A DNA stretch of 64,000 nt from Shimia sp. R9_2 (lineage in GTDB: Bacteria; Pseudomonadota; Alphaproteobacteria; Rhodobacterales; Rhodobacteraceae). The position numbers and the translations under genes were made by a program. Location of the stretch: assembly GCF_017743735.1 (NCBI RefSeq), contig NZ_JAGHRO010000008.1, positions 124,001 through 188,000 of the forward strand. Reading direction: 5' to 3'. The notes under the pieces were generated by a model. The model saw only the letters and a program-made list of their open reading frames with translations. It ran no database searches and had not been told where the DNA came from. The first letter of the stretch is position 1, and every line of letters begins with the position of its first letter. Positions 10,185 through 19,422 of the stretch are shown here, one piece after another.

Positions 10185-10341
10185 GGTAACGGAGGTAATT
10201 AGATAGGCCTTGAGAGCATGTCAACAGAGGAGCGCCGCTCTTGGCGGTGAATTTGCAGCCTGGTGAAGCTGATGGACTGTGTGGCTGTTTGGTTGTTGAT
10301 AAGATCTCGCTGCGCAGAGCTGCAAACCGCTAGCAGACCGC

Positions 10342-11211
10342 CTATTTGCGCCGTTTGATCGAGATGATGCAGCCGGAGTATTTCAGGTGGCGTGCCGGAA
10401 CATCTCTGGCCATTGCGTCCACATTGCCGATGTGGCGGAGCGCGCCTGATGCCAGCAATTGACCTCTCGCATTTGCCGTGCGGCGTGGCCCAAAGCCGCT
10501 GGCGACACATTCCCATTCCTCACCCGCAGCGCCTTCCTTGAAGAGCGGGGGATCATGCGGCGCGTGCCGTCCTGGTACGGCGGCGATGTGCTGAAACTTC
10601 TTGGGTGCGGATTGGATTTTTGGCCGATGCGTGGCGGAAGCTGCGGTCTGCCCTGAGGGGGCGGTGAGCTTTGCCTGGCGGGGCTTCGGACGCACAATGA
10701 CGGCATATCCGGTGGGCGACTTGTGACCGGGCACCGCCAGATGGTTCGCCGAAGGTTTGGCGGTGATGGTAACGGGCTGGGGAATGGCCTGAGGGATTTG
10801 GTTGGGCACCGCCACGGGGGTCGGCACCGGTGTTTTTATTGGTGTTTGCAGGGGTGTTGGTGTCGCCTGAGGGATCGCCTGCGGCGTTGCGGTTGGGGTC
10901 GCAATCACAGGGGGAACGCGCTGTGGAATGCGGGCAGGCACCGCCGTGGGGGCCAAAACAGGTACTGCGACAGATTGCGGCGTGCTGGGCGTGCCTTTGG
11001 GAGGCAATTGGGTGGCGGTCGGGCTTGAAGGCCCAGAGGTTTGGGTATTGTGGTGCTGTGATCCGGATTGACCGCATCCCTGCGCGGACTGGTGTGGATT
11101 GCCGACACCTCGACACCATCCGTAGTGGTTTCCACGCGCCAGCACCGGCCCGGAGAACAGCTCTGCGCTCAGGCAGGTGGCAAGCAACATCATCAGTGTT
11201 TGTCTGCGCAT
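10342..11211 (-). CDS. Exported proline/threonine-rich protein of unknown function
   Basis: A 289-residue protein with a clear signal peptide (MRRQTLMMLLATCLSAELFSG...ALA-type end near residue 25). A short Cys-containing, Gly/His/Gln-rich segment follows. Residues about 65-150 are a low-complexity tract of TP, IPQ and VP repeats. The C-terminal third is basic and ends ISIKRRK. The start at 11211 has GAGGGG upstream. It lies 7 bases after the interrupted tpsB and is surely cotranscribed. It lacks the large N-terminal beta-helix TPS domain of normal TpsA exoproteins, so I do not call it the TpsA partner. I recognise no family. Confidence 0.7.
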   Translation of the reverse strand: MRRQTLMMLLATCLSAELFSGPVLARGNHYGWCRGVGNPHQSAQGCGQSGSQHHNTQTSGPSSPTATQLPPKGTPSTPQSVAVPVLAPTAVPARIPQRVPPVIATPTATPQAIPQATPTPLQTPIKTPVPTPVAVPNQIPQAIPQPVTITAKPSANHLAVPGHKSPTGYAVIVRPKPRQAKLTAPSGQTAASATHRPKIQSAPKKFQHIAAVPGRHAPHDPPLFKEGAAGEEWECVASGFGPRRTANARGQLLASGALRHIGNVDAMARDVPARHLKYSGCIISIKRRK

Positions 11212-11218
11212 GGTCCCC

Positions 11219-12781
11219 TCACCAACTGGTTGTCAAAGCGATATAGGCGACCGCATCCCCAGCCTCGGTCAATGGGCCGTCTTTCAGCGGAAATCCCACG
11301 TAGCTTGACAGGAAGAGGTTGCGGCGGAAGTCGATGTCGACGCCAATCCCGACAGAGGCCAGCGTGGCGTCATCGACTTCATAATCAGCAGGTGCGTTGT
11401 TGGACACATAGCCGAGATCCAAAAACGCAAACGGCGAGACGCGGTTGATGCCGGGTGTGGCTGGAAAATAGCTTTGGGACAGCTCGAATAGAGCGCTGAC
11501 CCCGGAATCTCCATCCACTTCGTCAAAGCGGTAGCCGCGCAAAACATAGCGATCGCCGAGGAAAAACTCTTCGACGGAGGGCAGTCGATCATTGGTGTAC
11601 TGGCCCCAGATTTCCGTGCGCCACGCGGTATTGGCGGCAAGCGCGCTGAGCGGGCTCTCGTATCCAAAACCGCCGCGCAGATGCCAGAAGGAGGCATCCC
11701 CATCCTCAAATCCCGGTGCGGTATTGCTGTCTTCGTTCTCTCCATAAGACAGCGTGGCCCCCGCTTCCAGGGCCCCGCCGCTGGCGAAGCTCTTGCCGTA
11801 CAGATAGGTCAGACCGAAGACATCCGCTTCGCTGGACAGAGGGACGCCGCCGCTTTCTGAATCTGATTGAGACAGGCGATAATCCAGCAGCAGATAGCCA
11901 TAGCTTTCAACATCCCTGACCACCGGGTAGCCCAGAGCGAGCGTCAGGTTTTCCCCGTCGATCTCTGTTCTCGCAAAGCTTCAGGAGATATCACGGCGCG
12001 CATTCACAGAGCCATAGTAGAGCTCGCTATAAAGACCGTTGCTGTGCAGAGGCAAACGGTAGGTGAGTGCGCCCCAAAGGGACTCCTCGTTGTCCTGATC
12101 CCAGTTGATGGTGCCTGAGGCTTCAAGTCGGAGAAGATCGCCAACAGCAAAGGTGGAGTAAAATTCCTGAGCCAGATAGAGGCTCAGGGCTTCGCCAAGC
12201 TCTCGTGGCGGGTTGTCGAGCGTGGCGGTGCCTGCGGATTTGGCTTGTTCCTCAACCAACACACGCAGACGAGCCCCGTTTGACGATGGGAAATCTATCT
12301 CGGTGGAGAGGTCAATGTTGGGGATATCTTCTGCCAGCATCACCGCGCGTTCAAAGCGTTTGAGTGGCAGCGCAGGCACAGAGATCAGCGGCGCAAACAG
12401 ACGCTCCAGAGCGGCGTATGTGCGCGCGTCGACGCCTTCGATGATCACCTCCTGAAGGTGACCTTCATCCACCACGATTGCGCGACCATCAGACGCCACG
12501 CGGGCCTCAGCCAGAAAATAGCCGTCCTCGCGATAGATATGGGAAATTGCGGCGGCAACCTGTTCTGCTGTGATCTGCCCGTGGCGCTCAAAGGCAACCT
12601 GACCGGAAAAGGTGAGCAGGACGTCGGCGTCATAAACGGTGACCCCTTTGACGCTGTGGGTGGATTGCGCATCCCAGCTCTGCGCACGCAGCGGCGCGCC
12701 CCAACCGCCAAACAAAAAACAAAACTGGCGCAAACACGCAAAGACAACCGCATAGAGCACATACCAAAACCAAAGGTGCAA
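11219..12781 (-). pseudogene. TpsB outer-membrane transporter (ShlB/FhaC/HecB family), interrupted by in-frame TGA
   Basis: Two open segments (12781-11984 and 11980-11222) lie in the same frame, separated only by a TGA codon at 11981-11983. Together they give about 520 codons, the normal TpsB length. The first part has an N-terminal hydrophobic leader, a POTRA-like domain (HLQEVIIEGVD..., about residues 70-150) and the first barrel strands. The second part is the rest of the 16-strand barrel, including the conserved motif FLGDRYVLRGYR, and ends in aromatic TTSW. TpsB proteins export large exoproteins across the outer membrane. The only start available is TTG at 12781 (or a GTG shortly after). 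The stop would remove most of the barrel and should inactivate the protein. No normal TpsA gene is adjacent. Confidence 0.8.
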
Positions 12782-12978
12782 CCTGCGACAAGCCTAGCCG
12801 CCAACAAAACAACCGGTAAACAAAAAACGGGGTTCAGGCGCGCGCGCCGACGCAAGAGTTGCCATCACGCGCCACCTGATGGCGGACAGACGAGGTTATT
12901 TGGTGAAATTGATGGGCAGGCGGAAGCTATGAAAGGAGGCGCGGATCAGATCTGCGCCCCTTTATAGTTTGATTGCGG

Positions 12979-13752
12979 TTATGCAGACAGTCTTGCGTCT
13001 ACATAGAGCACGCCACGTTTGGTGCGCTCCAGATCGGTTTGCACCCGATATGTGGCGCCAATCTCTGACAATGCAAGAATGTCTTCTGGCGTCCCATCTG
13101 CAAGGATGGCGCCTTGGCGCAGAAGCACCAGACGATCACAGAATTTGGCTGCGAGATTGAGGTCATGCAAAGCGGCAATCACGATGGGGTGCTTGCGCTC
13201 CATTTCGCTGCGGATTGAGGTCATGATCGACAGCTGATGATGCAAATCCAGCGCACTGGTTGGTTCATCCAACAAGATCACATCCGGCGCGCGCACGATG
13301 GTTTGGGCAACGGCCACCATCTGCGCCTGACCGCCGCTCAGATCCGCTATTCCACGATCTGCAAGATGAGACAGGCCAAGCGCGTTGAGCGTGTCCGCCA
13401 CGCGGTCCAGATTGTCATTGCGCACGCGCCAGCCTGTGGTTTGTTTGAGCGCAAGCAAAACGCTCTCAAACACCGTAAGCAAAGCGTTGCAGCCAAAGGC
13501 CTGCGGCATATAGGCGATGCGGCGCACCCGTTCTTTGCGGGATAGATGGGTAATGTCTTGTCCCTGCAACATTACCTGTCCTGAAGAGGGCGCAAGCAGC
13601 CCCGCGAGCACTTTGAACAGCGTGGATTTGCCCGCGGCATTGGGGCCGATCAGCCCGACAAAACTGCCGGGGGCGATGTCGGGAAGGCAGACATCGCGCA
13701 GGATTTGCACCTTGCCATATCCGGCATTCACATCTGTGACACGCAGTGTCAT
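12979..13752 (-). CDS. ABC transporter ATP-binding protein, iron-complex/heme type (FecE-like)
   Basis: A 257-residue ATPase of the FecE/FhuC/BtuD class that powers import through the partner permease at the inner membrane. Visible motifs are Walker A (GPNAAGKST near residue 37), Q-loop (MPQAFG), signature (LSGGQAQMV) and Walker B (VILLDEPTSAL) with the H-loop in ALHDLN. Its ATG overlaps the permease TGA (ATGA at 13749-13752), giving translational coupling. It is the third gene of the importer operon. Substrate is inferred from the family only: ferric siderophore or heme are most likely, vitamin B12 possible. Confidence 0.88.
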   Translation of the reverse strand: MTLRVTDVNAGYGKVQILRDVCLPDIAPGSFVGLIGPNAAGKSTLFKVLAGLLAPSSGQVMLQGQDITHLSRKERVRRIAYMPQAFGCNALLTVFESVLLALKQTTGWRVRNDNLDRVADTLNALGLSHLADRGIADLSGGQAQMVAVAQTIVRAPDVILLDEPTSALDLHHQLSIMTSIRSEMERKHPIVIAALHDLNLAAKFCDRLVLLRQGAILADGTPEDILALSEIGATYRVQTDLERTKRGVLYVDARLSA

Positions 13753-14810
13753 GACAATTTCTCCCGTCGTGTGCTGAGGATGATGGAGATGAAGACCGGC
13801 ACCCCGATCAGCGAGGTGATGATGCCGATCGGGTAGATGATGCCTGGGGTGATGGATTTGGAGATGAGCGATGTGAGCGACAACACCAATGCGCCCACCA
13901 GGGCGGACAGGGGCACAAAGAAGCGTTGATCTTCCCCAACCAGAAGGCGGGCAATATGCGGCCCGACAAGGCCGACAAAACCAACGGTGCCCACAAAGGA
14001 CACCGCTGTCGCGGCCAGCAGCGATACGCAGATCAGCATCTCCACACGCAAGCGGGCCACATCGACCCCCATGCTTTCTGCAGTGGCCTCGCCCATGCGC
14101 AGGGCGGTCATGGGCCAGGTCCGCAGCAGGCTGAACGGGATTGCGACGGCCAAGAGAAGCGCGCCGATGCTGATCTTTTCCCAGCTCGCGCGGCTGAGAG
14201 AGCCCATCATCCAGAAAACAATCCGCGCGATCTGATCCTCAGAAGCCATATATTGCATCAACGCCAGAAGCGCCGAGAAGGTGAAGAAAATGGCGATGCC
14301 AAAGAGGATCATGGTTTCAGAGCCGACGCCTTTGAGGCGTGTGGCCAAGAGAATGAACCCACATGTGGCAAGCGCAAAAACAAAGGCGTTGGTTGTCACA
14401 AGCAGCGGGCCGACCGCCGGGATCACCGAAACCCCGAGCACGATCGCCAAGGAGGCGCCAAAACTGGCCGCCGCAGACACGCCCAATGTGAAAGGCTCTG
14501 CCAGCGGGTTGTTCAGGATGGTCTGCATCTGCGCGCCGGCCACGGCCAGCAGCGCGCCGACCAGCACGGCGGTGACCGCCACCGGCAAGCGATAGTCCCA
14601 GACAATGACCTTCAGCCGAACACCGTGTGAGAGCGGATCAAGAAACACCTCGGCCACCGTCGACAGTGGATAATGCCCAGGGCCGGTCGCCACATCGAGA
14701 AAGAAGCTTATGCCCAGAAGCGTGGCGATCACGCCAATCATGCCGTACCGCCGTGCGACCTGTGCGCCATAGCTTTGCCGCATCTGCTGCGCTGTCAGTT
14801 CCGCACTCAT
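13749..14810 (-). CDS. ABC transporter permease, FecCD family
   Basis: About 353 residues with some ten hydrophobic segments. The FecCD family motifs GALLAVAGAQMQTILNNPLAEP and FVGLVGPHIARLLVGEDQR are present. I use the ATG at 14810, which has AGAGGA upstream, rather than an in-frame start 18 codons earlier that would fall inside the terminator-like hairpin at 14829-14862. It pairs with the overlapping ATPase gene and the binding protein upstream to form an iron-complex-type importer. Confidence 0.88.
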   Translation of the reverse strand: MSAELTAQQMRQSYGAQVARRYGMIGVIATLLGISFFLDVATGPGHYPLSTVAEVFLDPLSHGVRLKVIVWDYRLPVAVTAVLVGALLAVAGAQMQTILNNPLAEPFTLGVSAAASFGASLAIVLGVSVIPAVGPLLVTTNAFVFALATCGFILLATRLKGVGSETMILFGIAIFFTFSALLALMQYMASEDQIARIVFWMMGSLSRASWEKISIGALLLAVAIPFSLLRTWPMTALRMGEATAESMGVDVARLRVEMLICVSLLAATAVSFVGTVGFVGLVGPHIARLLVGEDQRFFVPLSALVGALVLSLTSLISKSITPGIIYPIGIITSLIGVPVFISIILSTRREKLS

Positions 14811-14828
14811 CAAAAATCCTCTTAAGGC

Positions 14829-14862
14829 AAAAAGCCCCGACTGGCACAAAGCCAATCGGGGC
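14829..14862 (-). terminator. Strong intrinsic terminator/attenuator inside the importer operon
   Basis: On the minus strand GCCCCGATTGGC, loop TTTGT, GCCAGTCGGGGC, then five T. The 12-bp stem has one G-T pair. It sits between the binding-protein stop (14877) and the permease start (14810). It likely lowers permease/ATPase expression relative to the binding protein. Confidence 0.8.
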
Positions 14863-14876
14863 AAAGAGCAGCGTGA

Positions 14877-16031
14877 TCAGCTGCCGGATTTCAGGGTGCC
14901 CCAGAAGACGCCCGAATAGTCAATCGGCAGGAAACGGTCATGCAGCTCTTGCATGGTGGCCTCTGGATCTACATCGGCAAACAGCTTCGGGTGCAGCCAT
15001 TTGGCAAAGGCCTGCATGGCCACAAAGTGGTAGGGGCTGTTGTAGAACTGGTGGTAGACCGAGTGGAAACGGCCGTTTTTCACGGCAGACAACTCTGGCC
15101 ATCCCTCACGCGCCGCAAGACCTGCCAGACGTTCCTGCACCGTGGCGGCGTCGGCTTCATAGCCAAAGAGCACAGCGATGGTGTCCGGGTTGGCCTCTGA
15201 CCAGTTGGCACCGGTGCCGATGATCACGTCCGGGTCATCCGCAAAGATGGCCTCAAGGCTGACATTGGTTTTAAAGCCCGGGAATTTGAGCGAGCCCCAG
15301 TTGCGACCACCAGACAGATCCACCAAGCGGCCCAAGTTTGCCGCGCCGTAGGTGGAGCAGCATTTGTTTGGATTGTAGCCCGCTGCGTTTTCAATGAACA
15401 CGATGGGGCGCTCTTCCGCCGGGATCTGCGCCACACGGGAGTAGATCAGCTTGGTTTGCTGTTGGTAGAAATCGGCAAAGGCGTCTGCTTCGTCGCGTTT
15501 GTCAAAGATACGGCCCATCAGCTGAATGCTGGGCAGGGCGTTTTCTGTCGGGTTCTGGCGGAAATCCAAAAAGACGGTCGCAACACCGGCTTCTTCCAGC
15601 TTGTCGATGATGCCGCTTTCCTGCGCCTTGAGCAGGTTGCCAAGGTTCATGAACACAACCTCGGTGCCCAGCGCGATCACGGCCTCAAGATTCCACTCGT
15701 CAGAATAGGGGCTGCCAAAGCTCGGCAGATCCGCGATCTCTGGATAGGTTGCCAGATATTTGCGGTAGGCATCGGGATCATAGTTGATCATGTCGTCTTT
15801 CCAGCCGACGACACGGGCAAACGGATTTTCCTGATCCAGCAAAGCGATGGAGTAGATCATGCGACCTTCGCCAATCACCACTTTGGACGGATTTTTCTCT
15901 ACTTCGACAACGCGCCCGGCGATGTCGGTCAATTTGATGGTCTCTGCAAATGCAAACGTGGCGGACGCGATGGATAGCGTCAGAGCTGCGGCGGCGGAGC
16001 AAAGACCCCGCATCAATGATGTGACGGACAT
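14877..16031 (-). CDS. Periplasmic substrate-binding protein of the iron-type ABC importer
   Basis: A 384-residue exported protein with a signal peptide (MSVTSLMRGLCSAAAALTLS... ending AFAE). Next comes a class III (helical backbone) binding-protein fold: residues KLTDIAGRVVEVEKNPSKVV are the typical start of a FepB/BtuF-like domain, and EAIFADDPDVIIGTG begins the second lobe. The ATG at 16031 has AGGGAGAGA upstream; an earlier in-frame start at 16070 has no such signal. A Cys pair (NKCCSTYG) in the middle is unusual. It is the first gene of the importer operon. The ligand is unknown; a ferric complex or heme is the usual one for this family. Confidence 0.82.
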   Translation of the reverse strand: MSVTSLMRGLCSAAAALTLSIASATFAFAETIKLTDIAGRVVEVEKNPSKVVIGEGRMIYSIALLDQENPFARVVGWKDDMINYDPDAYRKYLATYPEIADLPSFGSPYSDEWNLEAVIALGTEVVFMNLGNLLKAQESGIIDKLEEAGVATVFLDFRQNPTENALPSIQLMGRIFDKRDEADAFADFYQQQTKLIYSRVAQIPAEERPIVFIENAAGYNPNKCCSTYGAANLGRLVDLSGGRNWGSLKFPGFKTNVSLEAIFADDPDVIIGTGANWSEANPDTIAVLFGYEADAATVQERLAGLAAREGWPELSAVKNGRFHSVYHQFYNSPYHFVAMQAFAKWLHPKLFADVDPEATMQELHDRFLPIDYSGVFWGTLKSGS

Positions 16032-16080
16032 GGGTCTCTCCCTGAAAATGTTTCCCATGGCGGCGGCCATGGGCTGCGCA

Positions 16081-16110
16081 CTGATAGATTTATCTTATTA
16101 TTTTTGTCAA
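16081..16110 (-). promoter_or_regulatory. Possible promoter of the iron-type importer operon
   Basis: A perfect -35 hexamer TTGACA (minus strand, 16105-16110) with a poor -10 candidate TATCAG about 18 bases downstream, about 50 bases before the start codon. The surrounding 40 bases are very AT-rich. No convincing Fur, Irr or RirA box was recognised. Confidence 0.4.
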
Positions 16111-16741
16111 GTTATCAAATTGGTGTTTGAGAAGCCGCGAAGCGTTTCTTTGAGACCACACCTCTACCGTGCATCCTATGCGGATTCGCTGAGTTGTAGG
16201 CGCGTTCTAATTACGTCAAACAGCGCAGAGCGCACCTGGCTCGCGGCGCGCTTTATCAAAAATACATTGAAAATATTTCGGGAAAGCCACCGCTATTTTG
16301 CACAATCAGAATCCCTAGACTGCCGACAATCTTAAAACCTCGGATAGGACCGGAGGAGGCCTGTAGGGCACATGGCGCATCAGGACGAAATACGCTGCCA
16401 AAGTGGTGCAGATGCGCTTCCTGTGACAGGAGACGACACCTATGCCTACCTGACCGGTTCTCAAACCAAACGCGCCCGGTTCAAATCCGGATGTGCTGAA
16501 TTCTGCGATGGGCGATCCATCGCACCCTTGATCTGCCCTATCGGGGCAGGCGGTAGCCGCGACAAGCGGCCTGCAGAGATTGGCGCGACTGTTAAAGCCG
16601 ACGTCACCACTGCTCTGACCTCTGAAACTGCCGCAATTCCCCAAGTTTGGGGCTCTGTTCCGCATATCGCGGCGCAGTGAGAAACGCCGGGTGCGCGGTT
16701 TGAGGAGAAACCGCCCACACGGCTAACAGATGGAGGTCCCA
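16111..16741. other. 630-bp region without a recognised gene, leader of the NCS2 permease
   Basis: Open frames exist on both strands (a 102-codon one on + at 16372-16680), but none resembles a known protein and they overlap each other. A small hairpin GCGGTTT/AAACCGC (16695-16714) with GAGGAG in its loop lies just before the permease ribosome binding site. I do not recognise a known riboswitch. Confidence 0.5.
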
Positions 16742-18322
16742 ATGAGGGATGGTAGTTATACCTACAAGCTGTTTCACCGCAGCGATTTCAGCGCGTTTTG
16801 GGCGCTGTTTACCGACAACCTGATCAATCTGATGGTCTTGGCAGGGATCTGTCAGTTCGTGTTCAACATGCCCGCAGACATCGTTTACGGCCGGATCGTG
16901 CCGGGCGCTGCTGTGGCCATTCTCGCCGGTATTGCCGTCTATGTCGGCCTCGCCAAACGCGCCGCTGCCCAGCAGGGGCGTGATGTGACCGCGATGCCCT
17001 ACGGCATTTCGACACCGGTTATGTTTGTCTATCTCTTTGGTGTGATCGGTCCGATTTATTGGGCCACCAATGATCCGATGCTGGCCTGGCAGGTCGGAAT
17101 TGGTGCGGGCTTTATGGGGGGCATCGTTGCGGCTTTTGGGGCGGTGATTGGCCCATGGCTCAAACGGGTCACGCCGCGCGCAGGGATGCTCGGCACCTTG
17201 TGCGGCATCGCGCTGGTGTTCATTGGCACCGTGCCGCTTGCCACCGTGTTTGAAAACCCGTTCATCGGCTTTGCCTCCATGATCATCATTCTCTGGGGCC
17301 TCGTTGGGCGTTTCCGCCTGCCGTACAATATTCCGGCAGGTCTGTTGGCCTTGATCGTGGGCACAATCGTGGCGCTGAGCATCGGTGAGGCCAAGTTGAG
17401 CGCAGACGGCGTTGGCTTCTATGCGCCCCTGCCCTATTTCGGCGATCTGATTGCCGGCATTCAGCATCTGTTTGCCAACCCGGAGCTGTTTCTGGTGCTG
17501 ATACCGGTTCAGATCTACAACTTCATTGAGACGATGAACAACGTGGAGAGCGCGGAAGCGGCAGGGGATCACTATCCTGTGGCAACCTGCCAGATCACCG
17601 ATGGTCTGGGCACCATGGTGGGCGCGGTGTTTGGCTCGCCCTTTCCAACCACGGCCTATATCGGGCATCCGGCTTACAAGCGCATGGGCGCGCGTGCGGG
17701 CTATATCATCGGGGTTGGCGTGGTCATTCCACTGGCGGCCTTTCTGGGGCTGCTGGCCTTCCTCAACAACCTGATCCCAGTGGCCGCCGCCGCGCCGGTT
17801 CTGGTGTTTGTGGCGCTGAGCCTGATCACCAACACCGCGCATTCGGTCAAAACCGAGCATATGGCCGCTGTCACCATCGCGATGATGCCGCATGTCTCAG
17901 CCTTTCTTATGGTCAAATGGGGCTCCCTCATGGGCGCTTTGGGTGCGGTTGGGGTTGCCGGACTGCCGCAGCTGGGTGACGAGGCACTGACTGCCGCCCT
18001 GCTTCAGCAAGGGGCGCATTTTGAAGGCCACCTCGCCCTGTCCCAAGGGGCCATTCTGACGGGCCTCATTTGGGGCGCGATTGTCGCAAGTGTGATTGAT
18101 GGCCGCTTCCGCAATGCCGGAGGATTTGCCCTGGCTGCATCAGCCATGTCAGCGGTTGGCATCATACACGGCGCGAGCCTGCATTGGCCTGAGCTGTCAG
18201 GTGTGACCGCCGGTTACCTGATCTCCGCAGCCTTCCTCTATATATATCCGCTCTTTCACCGCGAAGACGACATGGTGAACCAGAACGCGGTGGTGGAAGA
18301 CGCCCCGGCACCGGCGGAATAA
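16742..18322 (+). CDS. NCS2-family permease, probable purine/xanthine-type transporter
   Basis: A 526-residue inner-membrane protein with about 12-14 hydrophobic segments and the nucleobase-cation symporter-2 layout: DVTAMPYGISTPVMF near residue 80, FIETMNNVESAEAAGD in the middle, and GSPFPTTAYIGHPAYKRMGAR in the substrate-site region. The ATG at 16742 follows GGAGGTCCCA and is chosen over an ATG four codons earlier. It lies upstream of the bhc genes and about 6 kb from puuD, so uptake of a purine, xanthine or urate is a reasonable guess. The exact substrate cannot be read from sequence. It is convergent with the IclR regulator. Confidence 0.78.
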   Translation: MRDGSYTYKLFHRSDFSAFWALFTDNLINLMVLAGICQFVFNMPADIVYGRIVPGAAVAILAGIAVYVGLAKRAAAQQGRDVTAMPYGISTPVMFVYLFGVIGPIYWATNDPMLAWQVGIGAGFMGGIVAAFGAVIGPWLKRVTPRAGMLGTLCGIALVFIGTVPLATVFENPFIGFASMIIILWGLVGRFRLPYNIPAGLLALIVGTIVALSIGEAKLSADGVGFYAPLPYFGDLIAGIQHLFANPELFLVLIPVQIYNFIETMNNVESAEAAGDHYPVATCQITDGLGTMVGAVFGSPFPTTAYIGHPAYKRMGARAGYIIGVGVVIPLAAFLGLLAFLNNLIPVAAAAPVLVFVALSLITNTAHSVKTEHMAAVTIAMMPHVSAFLMVKWGSLMGALGAVGVAGLPQLGDEALTAALLQQGAHFEGHLALSQGAILTGLIWGAIVASVIDGRFRNAGGFALAASAMSAVGIIHGASLHWPELSGVTAGYLISAAFLYIYPLFHREDDMVNQNAVVEDAPAPAE

Positions 18323-18342
18323 GCCCCCGCCAAGACAGCAAA

Positions 18343-18383
18343 TGTGCAGGCTGCCCAAACACCTTCTGTAGGTGGCCTGCACA
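18343..18383. terminator. Hairpin between convergent permease and IclR genes
   Basis: TGTGCAGGC (18343-18351) pairs with GCCTGCACA (18375-18383), extended by four weaker pairs, with a ~15-base loop. There is no T run on either side, so it may be a Rho-dependent or merely stabilising structure. Confidence 0.35.
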
Positions 18384-18404
18384 CTAAGTCTGGATAAGTC
18401 AGCC

Positions 18405-19253
18405 TCAGGTCGTAGTTGAGGCGGCTTCTCCCCCGATGGCCACGGTCAGAGCTTGCGCAGCCTCCACCACCGGCTGGCTGAAACGGGCGATCTCTTCAGA
18501 TCCAACACGGCTTGTCGGTCCGGAGACCGAAATCCCGGCAACCGCTTCGTTGTTGAGATCAAACACTGGAGCCGCAATGCAGCGCATGCCGATATTTTTC
18601 TCCTCATTGTCCACCGAATACCCTCTCTCGCGTATCAGCGCGAGATCGGCGTGCAGGGCAGACTGATCTGTGATGGTAAAATCGGTGAAGGCCTCAAGCG
18701 CGTAGGCTGAGAGGACACGCTCCAGCCGATCAGCATCCATATGGGCGAGGAGCGCCTTACCAATCCCGGAAGCGTGCATCTGAGACAGGGTGCCAGGCGG
18801 AAAAAACGCCCGAATGCTGGCATGGGTTTCGACCTGACTGAGAAACAGCACCGCCCCTTCACGTTCCACGCCGAGATTGGCGGTCTCACCTGTTGCTTCC
18901 ATAAGACGGCGCATGATTGGGCGGGCGCGATCGACCAAGCTGGTTCGGCGCAGATACCGCGCCCCGATCACAAAGGCGCGGGGGCCGATGTGCCAGACCT
19001 GCTCGTAGCGATCAAACTCCACAAGACCGCGGCCCTCAAGCGTGATCAGCACCCGGTAAACCGTGGCGGGAGATTGCCCCATTTCATCGGCGAGCTGAGA
19101 CAAAGGCTTGCCCTGCGCCTCGCTGAGATATTCGAAGACCTCCATGGCGCGATCCAGAGATTTGATCGTGTTTTGCGCGGTCTTGTCATCCCACCCACGA
19201 GGCCGCCCTCGGGACTTTCGAGCGCTCGAAACCTGATTATCTTGAAAATCCAT
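18405..19253 (-). CDS. bhcR: IclR-family regulator of the beta-hydroxyaspartate cycle (BhcR-like)
   Basis: A 282-residue IclR protein. The winged helix-turn-helix covers about residues 30-95 (SLDRAMEVFEYLSEAQG, SPATVYRVLITLEGRGLVEF). The IclR effector domain covers about 105-275, including RCIAAPVFDLNNEAVAGISVSGP. It is transcribed divergently from bhcA with a 169-bp shared region. In Paracoccus the IclR protein BhcR sits in the same place and controls bhcABCD in response to glyoxylate. That makes orthology likely here, though the ligand is inferred. Confidence 0.82.
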   Translation of the reverse strand: MDFQDNQVSSARKSRGRPRGWDDKTAQNTIKSLDRAMEVFEYLSEAQGKPLSQLADEMGQSPATVYRVLITLEGRGLVEFDRYEQVWHIGPRAFVIGARYLRRTSLVDRARPIMRRLMEATGETANLGVEREGAVLFLSQVETHASIRAFFPPGTLSQMHASGIGKALLAHMDADRLERVLSAYALEAFTDFTITDQSALHADLALIRERGYSVDNEEKNIGMRCIAAPVFDLNNEAVAGISVSGPTSRVGSEEIARFSQPVVEAAQALTVAIGGEAASTTT

Positions 19254-19422
19254 AAATACTCACATTTTCGAAGTGAAACCCAAATTCATTATATGAAAAA
19301 ATCAAGCATCTGACAACAAACAGATTTTTTGATCCATCCGAACTTCACGTCCAAAAATCAAAAAAATATCGGGGTGCCGGACTCCTGCTTATGGTCGTTT
19401 CTATGACGCAAGGAGATTTTCC
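19254..19422. promoter_or_regulatory. bhcR-bhcA divergent control region
   Basis: A strongly AT-rich 169-bp region. It contains an imperfect inverted repeat TGAAAAAATC (19294-19303) and GATTTTTTGA (19323-19332), 9 of 10 matching, suitable for a dimeric regulator. A further AAAAATCAAAAAAAT stretch lies at about 19352-19367. BhcR binding is an inference. Confidence 0.45.

Noticed and set aside
11981-11983. The tpsB TGA read as selenocysteine
   Set aside because: No TpsB carries selenocysteine in the barrel and no selenocysteine insertion hairpin is apparent right after the codon; a nonsense change is simpler.
16604-17893. A 429-codon minus-strand frame over the NCS2 permease
   Set aside because: Antisense shadow of a clearly real membrane protein; composition is His/Asn/Gln-rich and unlike any family.
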